This document shows, in pieces, positions 26,158 through 33,844 of a stretch of 64,000 nucleotides of DNA (its first letter is position 1; the number at the start of each line of letters is the position of its first letter). Made by a program: the position numbers and the translations under genes. Source of the stretch: Aquibacillus rhizosphaerae (GTDB taxonomy: Bacteria; Bacillota; Bacilli; Bacillales; Amphibacillaceae); the NCBI RefSeq assembly GCF_030282825.1, contig NZ_JASTZU010000058.1, positions 326,453-390,452 on the forward strand, given 5' to 3'. The notes beneath the pieces were generated by a model that did not search any database, was not told the origin of the DNA, and was given only the letters and a program-made list of their open reading frames with translations.

Positions 26158-26203
26158 ATTACAATTAAAAGTCCAGTACTCCTATTGAACTTTTAATTGT
26201 AAT
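26158..26203. promoter_or_regulatory. 15-bp inverted repeat before the ParB-like gene, candidate operator
   Basis: ATTACAATTAAAAGT (26158-26172) and ACTTTTAATTGTAAT (26189-26203) are perfect complements 54 bases before the start of the ParB-like gene. It has no following T-run for a terminator. It could be a binding site of the ParB-like protein or its repressor. The rest of 26204-26521 holds two diverged GTCACCACCC-type repeats and no gene. Confidence 0.5.
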
Positions 26204-26521
26204 AACAACAATGTGACTATCCTCACTGGTAAAATCTTGATTAGATACTTTCTAGCTGATGCAATAAAAATCGGTGCTTGGGACCCCTTACTTTGACAAT
26301 TGGTTATTTCACGGGTGGTGTGATAGGACTAATTAAATGAGAATAAAACTATTAAATTATTAGAATCTAAAGGCTCTGGGCAACTTGCTCTACCCCTTCT
26401 GCTCTTAATTTATTAAAAGACGGTTGTAAAAAATTAACAAAAGTTCCTGTCACCAATCCTGGAATATCTAAGTCTTATCCGACATCCACGGGTGGTCACA
26501 GACACTTTTAAATGAATCACG

Positions 26522-26809
26522 TTATTTAATATTGTTAATAGAGAAAATTACTTTTAGGTGCTGTTTTCGTTTTTTTGAAATGATGCTATCGTTTTCTAAT
26601 AGCTCATCATAATCAAATGTTTGTCCGTTTTCCATAGTCTCGTTGTATTTCTTATATAAAATTTCTAAGAACAAACCTGCTAGTGTTAATGATTCAGCAA
26701 AGAAGAATTTTTGATCTTTTGTTGATTGATAGACAAAAAATTCAGACTCAAAATCATCCCTTGTTATGTAACGTTCCTTTTGGAATTTAAATAAGAAAAA
26801 AAACAGCAT
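26522..26809 (-). CDS. Unrecognised 95-aa protein
   Basis: Begins with a Phe-rich stretch (MLFFFLFKFQKERYITRDDF) and continues as an acidic helical protein. The ATG at 26809 is seven bases past the stop of the zinc-ribbon gene, so the two are likely coupled. No domain is recognised. The Phe-rich start could be a membrane segment, or the start may be wrong. Its role should be read with the zinc-ribbon gene. Confidence 0.5.
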   Translation of the reverse strand: MLFFFLFKFQKERYITRDDFESEFFVYQSTKDQKFFFAESLTLAGLFLEILYKKYNETMENGQTFDYDELLENDSIISKKRKQHLKVIFSINNIK

Positions 26810-26816
26810 TCATCGT

Positions 26817-27032
26817 TTACACTAGCATACAGTTTTTAATAGCTTTATTTAGATGATTGAACTCTCGATCATACGCTGAAGTGGCGACAGGATCTATATT
26901 TACAACTTTTTCTCCCTTTCTTTTACAGTCTTTGCATACATGTTGCTTATGACCCATGCCAGAAAAACGCTCATTAGCACGAACGCTTCCACACGCTTTG
27001 CAATAGTGGCCACGCTTTTTCTTTTTCCCCAT
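26817..27032 (-). CDS. Small double zinc-knuckle protein
   Basis: 71 aa with four cysteines in two CxxC pairs: HYCKACGSVRANERFSG and HVCKDCKRKG, one zinc ribbon, on a strongly basic background (KKKKRGHYCKAC). This layout binds nucleic acids or ribosomes. The ATG at 27032 follows AAGGAG nine bases upstream, a good start. It is co-directional with the 95-aa gene and the ParB-like gene. No family name can be given with confidence. Confidence 0.6.
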   Translation of the reverse strand: MGKKKKRGHYCKACGSVRANERFSGMGHKQHVCKDCKRKGEKVVNIDPVATSAYDREFNHLNKAIKNCMLV

Positions 27033-27167
27033 TTACAATAACTCCTTGTGACATGAAGTAAGGGTTCTCACCACTCCAATAAAGCCAAACATACGTTCCT
27101 AGTTTATGTATAAATTAGCCAATTCTTATGATAAAATGTTTATACAACTACATAGTATAGTGGGCGG

Positions 27168-27201
27168 TTGACCATCTTCCTTCAAGAAGGGAGGTGGTCA
27201 A
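27168..27201 (+). promoter_or_regulatory. Hairpin that hides the toxin ribosome-binding site
   Basis: TTGACCATCTTCCTTC (27168-27183) pairs with GAAGGGAGGTGGTCAA (27186-27201), a 16-bp stem with two G-U pairs and a two-base loop. The ribosome-binding site GGAGG (27190-27194) lies inside the 3' arm, eight bases before the toxin ATG. It should keep translation off unless opened by processing or ribosomes. Confidence 0.7.
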
Positions 27202-27202
27202 G

Positions 27203-27310
27203 ATGACGACATATGAAGCACTCCGTTTAATAGTACAATCTAGCATTCTACTTACTGCAGGATTTACACTCATTGTTACTATTGTCGTCTATCTAAATAA
27301 AAAGAAGTAA
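27203..27310 (+). CDS. Small hydrophobic type I toxin-like peptide
   Basis: A 35-aa peptide starting MTTYEALRLIVQSS with one membrane helix (about residues 11-29, ILLTAGFTLIVTIVVYL) and a basic end NKKK. This is the pattern of the holin-like toxins of Firmicutes (MTTYEALSLM-type). The ribosome-binding site is hidden in a perfect stem, typical of toxins silenced by an antisense RNA. Terminators follow at 27305 and 27394, both usable on either strand. An antitoxin RNA transcribed from the opposite strand and ending at 27305 would overlap the 3' end of the message. That RNA is inferred, not seen as a clear promoter. Confidence 0.65.
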   Translation: MTTYEALRLIVQSSILLTAGFTLIVTIVVYLNKKK

Positions 27311-27346
27311 CCGCCCCCGACCAAGGATATGGTTACTTCTTTTTTG
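27305..27346. terminator. Bidirectional terminator of the toxin gene
   Basis: AAGTAACC / GGTTACTT arms (27305-27312 and 27331-27338) with T-runs on both strands. It overlaps the toxin stop codon. Confidence 0.75.
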
Positions 27347-27393
27347 TTAATCAAACAATTTGGTCAACCGTTCTTTATACGGTCTGTAGTTGT

Positions 27394-27431
27394 AGGTACC
27401 TAGTAGTTGAACGCTACTTGGTACCTTTTTC
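27394..27431. terminator. Second terminator beyond the toxin gene
   Basis: AGGTACC-T-AGTAG pairs with CTACT-T-GGTACC (27394-27426) and TTTTT follows on the plus strand. It may end a longer toxin message, or the antisense RNA on the other strand. Confidence 0.6.
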
Positions 27432-27918
27432 TTATTATTAGTATAATTTTTTACTTTTTTATTGTCAACATGAGAAGCGGTGCCTGGTAAAGATTCAGTA
27501 AATTCATGTAATGCAACTCGAAATAAACGGTGGGCCTATCCCGTATATTTATTAAAATGACCTATATAGTGTGAGGATACTTTTTCATGAGGTAAAGAAA
27601 GAATTCTAAGAGAAGCTTTTGAAACTCGGGTGTCCACCTCGTAGTTTGTAATCGACAGGTGCCTGGTACCTTCAATTATATTTTTTGTGGGACATGGGAT
27701 AGGGTTTGTTTATCCTTTAAAATAGGGATCAGCGAATTTTACCATTAACCCCACTTGTGATGTTATCATATATATATTCCATTAATTCTTGATATTGTTC
27801 AAAAATGAGGATCCTCTTGCTACACTAAAGCACCCTTTACCCGTTACTTTAAGTGGAATTGTTCACAATTATTGAATTTCCACATAACATCCCCTGTGCG
27901 CCCTCCCTAGTACGATAA
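27432..27918. other. Noncoding region with repeat fragments
   Basis: No gene. Pieces of the GTGCCTGG-type repeat lie at 27480-27495 and 27628-27672 (GGGTGTCCACC ... GGTGCCTGGTACC). Confidence 0.4.
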
Positions 27919-28257
27919 TTAACGAACTGCTTCGCTTATGTGATGTTTTGTTATCTTCCAATGTGATGTATTCCATACAATTTGTTGGTTTTCTATGAAG
28001 AGAATTTGAGGTGATTTATGAGGGACGTTTGTATCCTTTGCAATCTCATTGGATACTCTTCTGCTTTCTATAACCTTCACCATATAACAATCTATTTTAT
28101 CTCCTTCTAACTTCTGGAAAGTCTTCACGTGCTTAAAGGCTCTAGCACTAATCATACAAGATGTACTATGTTTATAAACTAATATCGGTGAATCCATCGA
28201 ACGTTTCCATACATCTCGCCAATCTTCAAGTGTTGTCAGTTCTTTAATAGTCTCCAT
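27919..28257 (-). CDS. ytxJ: YtxJ-like monothiol thioredoxin-fold protein
   Basis: A 112-aa protein with a thioredoxin-like fold, annotated in Bacillus as a bacillithiol-system redox protein. Visible features: LEDWRDVW near the start, then ILVYKHSTSCMISARAFK with a single active cysteine (the family has CPIS; here CMIS), and a cis-Pro-like segment VPHKSPQILFIENQQIVW. It probably removes bacillithiol from protein thiols. The ATG at 28257 follows a GGGGG site (GGGGGGATG...). A small membrane protein lies on the same strand just upstream, with separate signals. No decay. Confidence 0.8.
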   Translation of the reverse strand: METIKELTTLEDWRDVWKRSMDSPILVYKHSTSCMISARAFKHVKTFQKLEGDKIDCYMVKVIESRRVSNEIAKDTNVPHKSPQILFIENQQIVWNTSHWKITKHHISEAVR

Positions 28258-28295
28258 TTACATCCCCCCAGTAAGTCTAATAAATCCAATATTCC

Positions 28296-28454
28296 CTACC
28301 GATGCCTCCGTTTGTCTAAAAAGGAACCAAAAACTAAGCCTAACACGATACCGAGCGGAATACTAATCGCTACTTGATTAATAGCTACTCCTACGCTAGT
28401 ACCAATCGCTACACCAAGAACAATTCCTAATCCACGAAACCTTGATATTCTCAT
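28296..28454 (-). CDS. Small glycine-rich membrane protein
   Basis: 52 aa, MRISRFRGLGIVLGVAIGT then SVGVAINQVAISIPLGIVLG and LVFGSFLDKRRHR: two short hydrophobic segments with glycine spacing, ending in basic residues. GGAGAGGAGC lies before the ATG. Looks like a small membrane protein, possibly a holin-like or stress peptide; unrecognised. It precedes ytxJ on the same strand. Confidence 0.55.
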   Translation of the reverse strand: MRISRFRGLGIVLGVAIGTSVGVAINQVAISIPLGIVLGLVFGSFLDKRRHR

Positions 28455-28675
28455 ATTAATGCTCCTCTCCATTTGTTAAAGTGTAATCATTCATAAACCA
28501 CTTATATTATATACGGCTTTATCCAGCTTAAGTTTCATAAGTTTTAACCCTTACATTTTTTAAGACTGCCTATTTAAGCAATCCTGTATATAAGGGGGAC
28601 GATACTTCAACCAGAAAAGGCGATACCCTTGTTGAACATTAGCACCCGTTAACACAATAAGGAATTGCACAACTT

Positions 28676-29125
28676 TTATTTAATAAAATCGAATATCTTA
28701 ATATCTACTTCATCTATGTAACCAATCTGTTGCTTTAAGTCCCATAATTTTATTTCAGATGTCTCATTATTTTTCTGAAATGGTTGGATTGCTTCGAGAG
28801 TAGTAAAATAAACAGGATTATACTTAATTTCGTGACTGGAAACGTTTTTTACTTTCAACAAACCTTTAAATTCTAAGTCCGAAACGCATTGACCAGTTTC
28901 TTCGTATAATTCTCTTATAGCACAAGCCTTTGGTGTTTCATTCTCTTCTCTTTGTCCTGCTGGCAATTCCCATTGTTTTCTCAAAGTGTTGAAACATAAA
29001 AGATATTTACCATCACATTTTATTACTGCATAAGAACCAGCTAATCGGTGATAATCATTTATTTTAGTTTCTTTTACTTCAAGAAAATCAAGAAATTCGA
29101 AACCATTATTCTTAGTATTTTTCAT
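28676..29125 (-). CDS. NUDIX hydrolase
   Basis: Cleaves nucleoside diphosphates linked to other groups. The Nudix box is intact in GQREENETPKACAIRELYEE, followed by TGQ (G-x5-E-x7-RELxEExGx). The whole protein is 149 aa, the size of a single-domain member. It starts with a short helix (FLDFLEVKETKI) and has no other domain. Such small enzymes clean nucleotides or regulate capped molecules; the substrate is not predictable. The gene stands alone between ytxJ and a GNAT gene, with repetitive non-coding segments around it. Confidence 0.85.
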   Translation of the reverse strand: MKNTKNNGFEFLDFLEVKETKINDYHRLAGSYAVIKCDGKYLLCFNTLRKQWELPAGQREENETPKACAIRELYEETGQCVSDLEFKGLLKVKNVSSHEIKYNPVYFTTLEAIQPFQKNNETSEIKLWDLKQQIGYIDEVDIKIFDFIK

Positions 29126-29237
29126 GTATGCCCCCCTGTAAATTGACCTTGACCTTCTTTATTAATTCTTCTGCCACATAGCATTAGAAGGTAATGACCT
29201 TGTTGTACGATAGCTCCCTAATAATTGAAGAAGCACA

Positions 29238-29747
29238 TTAAATTATTGCTCTTATATCTTGCCAACCATAAACAAGCTCATTTAGCTTTTTTCCTAAAAC
29301 TTCTATCTCTACAATATCAATCTTTTCAGCACCAAGAGACTCGTAAAATAAACGAGAATTGTTTTCTTCTAATACTAAAACAATCATAGAAAATATATTG
29401 TTTTGTTTTAAATCTTCAATGATAGGTTCCAGCAATAATTTTCCTAATCCTTTTCTTTGGTGAGCCTCTAATATATAAATTGCATATAATTCACCGTTGT
29501 AATTAGGGTATTTACCTGTTCTTTCTTTTCCGCCATTAGAGAAACCAATTATTTCACCATCATCAGTTTCAGCTATAAATATTGTTTGGTCAGAAATGAT
29601 GTCTTTCCATTTCTGTTCTCTGCTCTCATATGTCATTTTGTTTAGATACTCATCTGGCACAATATTTTTATAAGTGGTTTTCCAACTGTCAACTTGCACT
29701 TTTGCAACGCCTTTCGAATCTTCTGGAACCGCTCTCCTTATATTCAT
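29238..29747 (-). CDS. GNAT-family N-acetyltransferase
   Basis: Transfers an acetyl group from acetyl-CoA to an amine. The fold shows NIRRAVPEDSKGVAKVQVDS at the start and the CoA-binding loop in YILEAHQRKGLGKLLLEPII (about residues 95-115, Q-R-x-G-x-G). Length 169 aa is typical. I place the start at the ATG 29747, which has GAGG six bases upstream, rather than the TTG at 29759. Substrate unknown. No partner gene. Confidence 0.85.
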   Translation of the reverse strand: MNIRRAVPEDSKGVAKVQVDSWKTTYKNIVPDEYLNKMTYESREQKWKDIISDQTIFIAETDDGEIIGFSNGGKERTGKYPNYNGELYAIYILEAHQRKGLGKLLLEPIIEDLKQNNIFSMIVLVLEENNSRLFYESLGAEKIDIVEIEVLGKKLNELVYGWQDIRAII

Positions 29748-29894
29748 ATCAAACCTCAATTCTTTAATCTCTTATTCAACATTCCTGTTCGTTAGTTTAA
29801 GATCAACACTTCACAATATCGAAAATCTCTATACTTAAATCATACCAGAAGATAGCGAGTATTTGGTCATATTTTCCAACTTATCTTCTTTTTC
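29748..29894. other. Intergenic spacer
   Basis: No gene seen. It joins the GNAT gene to the duplicated TPR-gene segment. Confidence 0.4.
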
Positions 29895-30181
29895 CAATCA
29901 TGCCTCTGCTTTCATTAATAATTCTTCTTCTGTTAGATCAGACATTCTTGCCATCGCGGTTAACTCCTCTGCACTTTGCTAATATATTTCAAGTATGAAA
30001 CAGATAACGAATACGTTTAAAGACTACCGATGGACTCCACAACTCACAAATTTTTATTTATTCTATCATATTAAAAGCATTCAAAAAGATCGTAGGATAA
30101 CGACCTTTTCATTTATTGAAAATTACAAATGATTGATTTGTCAGAGAAGTAGTAGATTATTTTTCGGAAAGAGGTTACAGA
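29895..30181. repeat. Second copy of the TPR-gene 5' segment
   Basis: Copies the first 15 or so codons of the TPR gene (minus strand, near 29960) and the region upstream, with an internal deletion of about 150 bases compared with 22770-23205. The codons have no gene behind them, so this is a scar of duplication. It ends where the cassette-associated element at 30198 begins. Confidence 0.7.
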
Positions 30182-30197
30182 TTCTTTTCGATAAAGA

Positions 30198-30440
30198 AAT
30201 GAGCGAGAATTACCTGAATGGATGAACTCCAAGTAATCTCACTCTATGTATTAGAATACCATCAGGATTCTCGTTTTTCTAAATAAAAACGTAGATCTGT
30301 TTCTTGCTGTGATTGGTTCCTCATATTCCGAACGAATGGAAAGTATAATTGTTACTCCTAATTTAGGTACCGTTGCTTGCAATAATTTGTAGATGAATGT
30401 GTGGGGGGCCAAAACGGAGATTAGGAAGCTGAACCTTTCC
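30198..30440. repeat. Cassette-associated structured element, copy C
   Basis: GCGAGAATTACCTGAATGGA followed by ACTCCAAGTAATCTCAC (30203-30247) makes a long hairpin; GTGTGGGGGGCC and GGAGATTAGGAAGC at 30398-30428 are also shared with copies at 38156-38443 and 47405-47693. It lies just past the 3' end of the helicase gene. Confidence 0.55.
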
Positions 30441-31729
30441 TATATCACCTTTGTTTTAACACTCCCACTTTCCATATCCACAAATCGCCCAAACTCCTTC
30501 ACAAATCCCAACTCCACCGTCCCAGTTGGTCCATTCCGCTGTTTCGACAAAATGATTTCGATTATGTTGCTTTTATCCGAATCTTTGTTGTAATAGTCAT
30601 CCCGATACAAGAAGGCAATAACATCGGCGTCTTGTTCGATATTTCCAGATTCTCTTAAATCGGACATAAACGGACGCTTATCATTTCGTTGTTCCACTCC
30701 TCGGGATAATTGTGATAGTAAAATGATCGGTATATCTAACTCCAACGCCAATAACTTTAACTCTCTTGTGATTTCCCCTACTTCTATGTCTCGTCTTTCT
30801 CTTCTGTTCATTGGCGTGATCATCTGTAAATAATCGATGATTGCCAAATGCTTTCCTCCTGGGTCGTCTTTGACCCTTTTTCTTAGTTTAGCTTTGATAT
30901 CACTTACCGTCCGGATTTTTTCATGTAAATGGAGCTTCCAATTCGATATTTGTCCAATTGCATCGATCACATTGTATAGATCCTCCTTGTTAAAAGCCAT
31001 GGTGCGCCACTTTTGGTTATGTAATAGAGCTTTTGATGAGATCATGCGATGAAGCAGTTGCTTGCTCCCCATCTCTAGACTGAAAATAGAGGTTGAACCA
31101 TTATTACTGCAATGTCCAGTAGCAACATTTAAAGCAAAAGCTGTTTTTCCTACCGATGGTCTAGCGGCAACGATAATTAAATCGCCTTTTTGAAATCCTC
31201 CTGTCATTTCATCAAGTTCCACGTAGGAGCTTAGGCAACTAGGTGTTTCGATTGTTGGATATGTAACATCAGTTGAGATGTCAACTAAATGATTGTAAGT
31301 GTCTATCTCGTCGTCTGTTTCCCCTATTTCCAGGCAGACATTTAATTCCGAAATTAACTGTTCTAACCCTTCCTCACTTGCACTCTCCATAAATATTTGT
31401 GCTTGCTCTTTTGCTTTTTTCATTCGATATGCAGCCAACATTAACCGTTGATGGTGAGCGATATTTTCTGTTGTAGCAACAGACTCCGCCATTTTTAATA
31501 AATACGTTGTTCCACCTACCTCATTGATCGCATCACCTAAGGCTGTGGTTAACGTAACAAAGTCAATCGTTTCCCTTTGCTGATCCACCTTATACATTGC
31601 ACGATAGATTTTTTTATGTTTTAGATTGTGAAAATGTGTTTCGTTAACTACTAGTTCTGTGAACAAAGCTCCCTCAAGAATGATCGATCCTAGTATCGAA
31701 ACCTCTGCCTCATAATTAAAATCAATCAT
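30440..31729 (-). CDS. Replicative DNA helicase, DnaB/G40P-like
   Basis: Ring helicase that unwinds DNA ahead of the fork. The N-terminal domain (about 1-110) is followed by a RecA-like core: Walker A VAARPSVGKTAFALNVA (about residues 188-204), Walker B-type HLAIIDYLQM, then QLSRGVEQRNDKRPFMSDLR and the DNA-loop region. It resembles phage SPP1 G40P more than chromosomal DnaB, mainly by context: it is the last gene of a helix-turn-helix, DnaD-like, loader and helicase series. Its start overlaps the loader gene by eight bases, so translation is coupled. It has no sign of decay, and no chromosomal replication gene lies nearby. Confidence 0.9.
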   Translation of the reverse strand: MIDFNYEAEVSILGSIILEGALFTELVVNETHFHNLKHKKIYRAMYKVDQQRETIDFVTLTTALGDAINEVGGTTYLLKMAESVATTENIAHHQRLMLAAYRMKKAKEQAQIFMESASEEGLEQLISELNVCLEIGETDDEIDTYNHLVDISTDVTYPTIETPSCLSSYVELDEMTGGFQKGDLIIVAARPSVGKTAFALNVATGHCSNNGSTSIFSLEMGSKQLLHRMISSKALLHNQKWRTMAFNKEDLYNVIDAIGQISNWKLHLHEKIRTVSDIKAKLRKRVKDDPGGKHLAIIDYLQMITPMNRRERRDIEVGEITRELKLLALELDIPIILLSQLSRGVEQRNDKRPFMSDLRESGNIEQDADVIAFLYRDDYYNKDSDKSNIIEIILSKQRNGPTGTVELGFVKEFGRFVDMESGSVKTKVI

Positions 31730-32051
31730 TACTAGACACCTTCTTTAACAGACGTTCCATTTCCCGCTTAAAATGTTGCTTTGTTTCTTCTGGAACTTGT
31801 GCAGCTTCTAATTGCCACTTTTTTTGTAATCCTAAATGCTTGTTCTCTTCTGGTAAACGTACGGCAATATCTGCTAGGGTTGGAGGAAAAGAATGATCGA
31901 GAGCATAATTGGTAAGCTTGTCCATTACTCCATCGTAATTCATTCGGACGAGTGGTTGGATCAATGCTTTCGCTCTATCTGTCGTAAGTTGAAAATTTGG
32001 ATAGAATGCTGCAATTGTCTGTAAAACGTCAAATGCCTCTTCCTTTGTCAT
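31722..32051 (-). CDS. G39P-like helicase loader
   Basis: 109 aa resembling the SPP1 G39P loader/inhibitor: MTKEEAFDVLQTIAAFYPNF opens the domain, and SFPPTLADIAVRLP closes the helical bundle (about residues 1-70). The basic tail after that (KRE, LLKKVSS) matches the unstructured C-terminus that grips the helicase in SPP1. In that phage G39P brings the helicase to the origin-bound G38P. It overlaps the next gene on both sides by four and eight bases, a tight operon. Function is by family and neighbours; it is not decayed. Confidence 0.78.
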   Translation of the reverse strand: MTKEEAFDVLQTIAAFYPNFQLTTDRAKALIQPLVRMNYDGVMDKLTNYALDHSFPPTLADIAVRLPEENKHLGLQKKWQLEAAQVPEETKQHFKREMERLLKKVSSND

Positions 32052-32803
32052 AATGCACCCTCCAATCTTAATTCTGCTCTCAACGTATCAAAAGCGGATT
32101 GTTTTTTCTTTTTATGTTGCTGAACCGGCTTAGCTATGCCCGCTTTCTTTTGTGCTTGATACACGTTTACTTCCTCTAGCGTTTTTAATTTAGCTTGGGA
32201 CCATTCTTTAAAAATTGCGTTCAAATAACTATAGGAACGACCATCCATTTCTGCCGCTAACTTGATTCCATAAATGACAAGCTCATCTCCAAGCTCCTGA
32301 CACCAATTCATAAAAGGGTCTCGTAATATTGGTTTTAGTACTCCGAAGTTTTGTTCGTAAATCGAAATAAGATGAGAGTCGCTTCTTCCTCTTCTTCTTT
32401 CTTCTACTTCTTCTTCTTGTTTAGGTATAGCCAACACATTGTCAACAAATGGGTCAACTGAGTGGGCCTGGTCAACTGAGTGGGCTATCGATTGGTCAAG
32501 TACCTGGTCAACTGAATTGACTAAGGATGCGATTTGGTAGGTAGCAGCTTTTCCTATATGTCCTTTTTGATAGATAATTAATCCCTGAGCCACAAGCTCT
32601 GCTCTGGCATTTGCAACTCCTTGTTTTGATAGCCCTGTTAACAACTGGAGCATACTATTTTGCGCATTAAACTTTTTTTTCCATCCTGTCGCATTGTTAA
32701 TCATCATTAACGCATGCCACAAGATGATGGCACTCGTAGGGATTTTATTCCATAGCAACCAATCTTTAAATGCATTTAATTGTTTAATATAATTCATCGA
32801 CAT
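32048..32803 (-). CDS. DnaD/G38P-like replication initiation protein
   Basis: N-terminal helix-turn-helix region (MNYIKQLNAFKDWLLWNKIP through LLTGLSKQGVANARAELVA, residues about 1-80) then a linker rich in Val-Asp-Gln and a DnaD-like C-terminal domain (FGVLKPILRDPFMNWCQELG, about 150-205, then YSYLNAIFKEWSQA). It should bind the origin and recruit the loader and helicase that follow. An ATG at 32797 has the better ribosome-binding site (GGGAAAG) than 32803. A diverged homologue starts at 47100 and a piece of it at 37878. The linker shows a repeated VDQ(A/S)HSVDQ pattern. It is not decayed. Confidence 0.85.
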   Translation of the reverse strand: MSMNYIKQLNAFKDWLLWNKIPTSAIILWHALMMINNATGWKKKFNAQNSMLQLLTGLSKQGVANARAELVAQGLIIYQKGHIGKAATYQIASLVNSVDQVLDQSIAHSVDQAHSVDPFVDNVLAIPKQEEEVEERRRGRSDSHLISIYEQNFGVLKPILRDPFMNWCQELGDELVIYGIKLAAEMDGRSYSYLNAIFKEWSQAKLKTLEEVNVYQAQKKAGIAKPVQQHKKKKQSAFDTLRAELRLEGAL

Positions 32804-32839
32804 CTTTCCCTTTCAAAAATAAGTAGTATCATAGCGTCT

Positions 32840-33013
32840 TTAATTTGATTCTTGTTCGTGAATCCAGCGATCAATCGTATCTCTTGAGAATAGAATTTTT
32901 GCTCGGATTTTAAAATGAGGAACTTCATTGTCCCGAACCATTAGATAGATAGAATCTGTATGAACACCAAGGTACTCTGCTACTTCTTTGACTGTCATTG
33001 TTTTCCGTTCCAT
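32840..33013 (-). CDS. Excisionase/MerR-type HTH protein
   Basis: 57 aa, too short for many gene callers. MERKTMTVKEVAEYLGVHTD then SIYLMVRDNEVPHFKIRAK and ILFSRDTIDRWIHEQ is the helix-turn-helix of excisionase-family DNA-binding proteins. The ATG at 33013 follows GAGG (GGAGGCTAACCG). It heads the replication cassette and probably directs the element's excision or expression. A homologue lies at 47097-47300 and a broken copy at 37875-38049. It is intact. Confidence 0.75.
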   Translation of the reverse strand: MERKTMTVKEVAEYLGVHTDSIYLMVRDNEVPHFKIRAKILFSRDTIDRWIHEQESN

Positions 33014-33164
33014 TCGGTTAGCCTCCTTTGTTTTATGTTATTCGTCTTTATAATCGTTAGGAGGGTGGAGGTAGGTGTCCATGTCTTTTATTTTTTTTAC
33101 AAAAAAAGTGCCAGCCACGAGAAAAAGACAATTGTCCTTTTAGGTGCCTGACACTGAAATCCTC

Positions 33165-33190
33165 GGAAGCAAAGAACCGTCCCCTGCTTC
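33165..33190. repeat. Dispersed GGAAGCAGGGGACGG repeat
   Basis: GGAAGCAAAGAACCGTCCCC then TGCTTC, inverted copy of the dispersed repeat. Confidence 0.7.
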
Positions 33191-33377
33191 ATTGCACACC
33201 GTAAATTAAAATAACTAGGAAACTATACATCAAATAAACCAGCGTGGCTGTTGCAACAAAGAATAAATAATTAGGTATTGAAGTGGTACTACTAACTAGA
33301 AATGACGCGATTAACCCTAACAAAATGGGAATCAAAGTATCCGAGATAGATGCCGAATTAATTTTTCTTGATATAAT
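33189..33377 (-). CDS. Small membrane protein with possible ATT start
   Basis: A continuous minus-strand frame of 62 codons: NSASISDTLIPILLGLIASF, LVSSTTSIPNYLFFVATATL, VYLMYSFLVILIYGVQ, with two membrane segments. There is no ATG, GTG or TTG, but GGAGGCG stands seven bases before an ATT codon (33377-33375). ATT starts are rare but known. The frame may also be the rest of a gene whose start was lost when the 22-bp hairpin arrived. It follows the immunity gene after that hairpin. Function unknown. Confidence 0.4.
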   Translation of the reverse strand: MISRKINSASISDTLIPILLGLIASFLVSSTTSIPNYLFFVATATLVYLMYSFLVILIYGVQ

Positions 33378-33390
33378 TTTGTTCGCCTCC

Positions 33391-33444
33391 GTATCCAGAA
33401 AAGAAGACCTTCAGATTTCTCCGAAGGTCTTCTTTTCTGGATAC
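33391..33444. terminator. 22-bp perfect hairpin after the immunity gene
   Basis: GTATCCAGAAAAGAAGACCTTC (arms 33391-33412 and 33423-33444) with a ten-base loop, perfect over 22 bp. It lies 42 bases past the immunity gene on the minus strand. There is no clean T-run, so it may be an attenuator, a recombination signal or a structure that blocks RNase. Confidence 0.65.
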
Positions 33445-33485
33445 GCTTTAAAAAGATAATTTTAAACTTAGATAAAGGTTTTACT

Positions 33486-33833
33486 TTATAATCTTTCCTT
33501 TGCAATTTCTTTAAGTGTCATCTCAGCATTATGACCCTGTATTCCTAAATCTTTATTGCTAGCAAGTTTTCTGAGGATGGCGATTACGTCTTTTCTACGA
33601 TAATTCATTTCTATTGCAGGAACACTTATCCAGATAAGGATACTTGGATTCGGTTCCTCAAGAAGTCTGTCGACTATCTTAGGACCATTTTCTGGATCAC
33701 TTTTAATTTGGGAGGATAACTCGAACAAAATGTCAGATGATTTATTTCCTTTCTTATAATCACCAGAATATTGAGTTTCACCATGTATCAGTGCGTGCTC
33801 TATAAATTTCGCTATAACATTTTCACAGTTCAT
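33486..33833 (-). CDS. DUF2019-like immunity protein
   Basis: 115 aa, starting MNCENVIAKFIEHALIHGET. The pattern QYSGDYKKGNKSSDILFELS, then LLEEPNPSILIWISVPAIEM, and a late ILRKLASNKDLGIQGHNAEM matches DUF2019, a helical-repeat family found beside toxins. It should bind and block the toxin coded just upstream in the same direction. The ATG at 33833 has GGAGG eight bases before it, so I take it rather than the long frame from 33920. The toxin stop codon lies 11 bases upstream of it. No signal peptide, so it acts in the cytoplasm. Confidence 0.75.
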   Translation of the reverse strand: MNCENVIAKFIEHALIHGETQYSGDYKKGNKSSDILFELSSQIKSDPENGPKIVDRLLEEPNPSILIWISVPAIEMNYRRKDVIAILRKLASNKDLGIQGHNAEMTLKEIAKERL

Positions 33834-33844
33834 AAAAAAACCTC

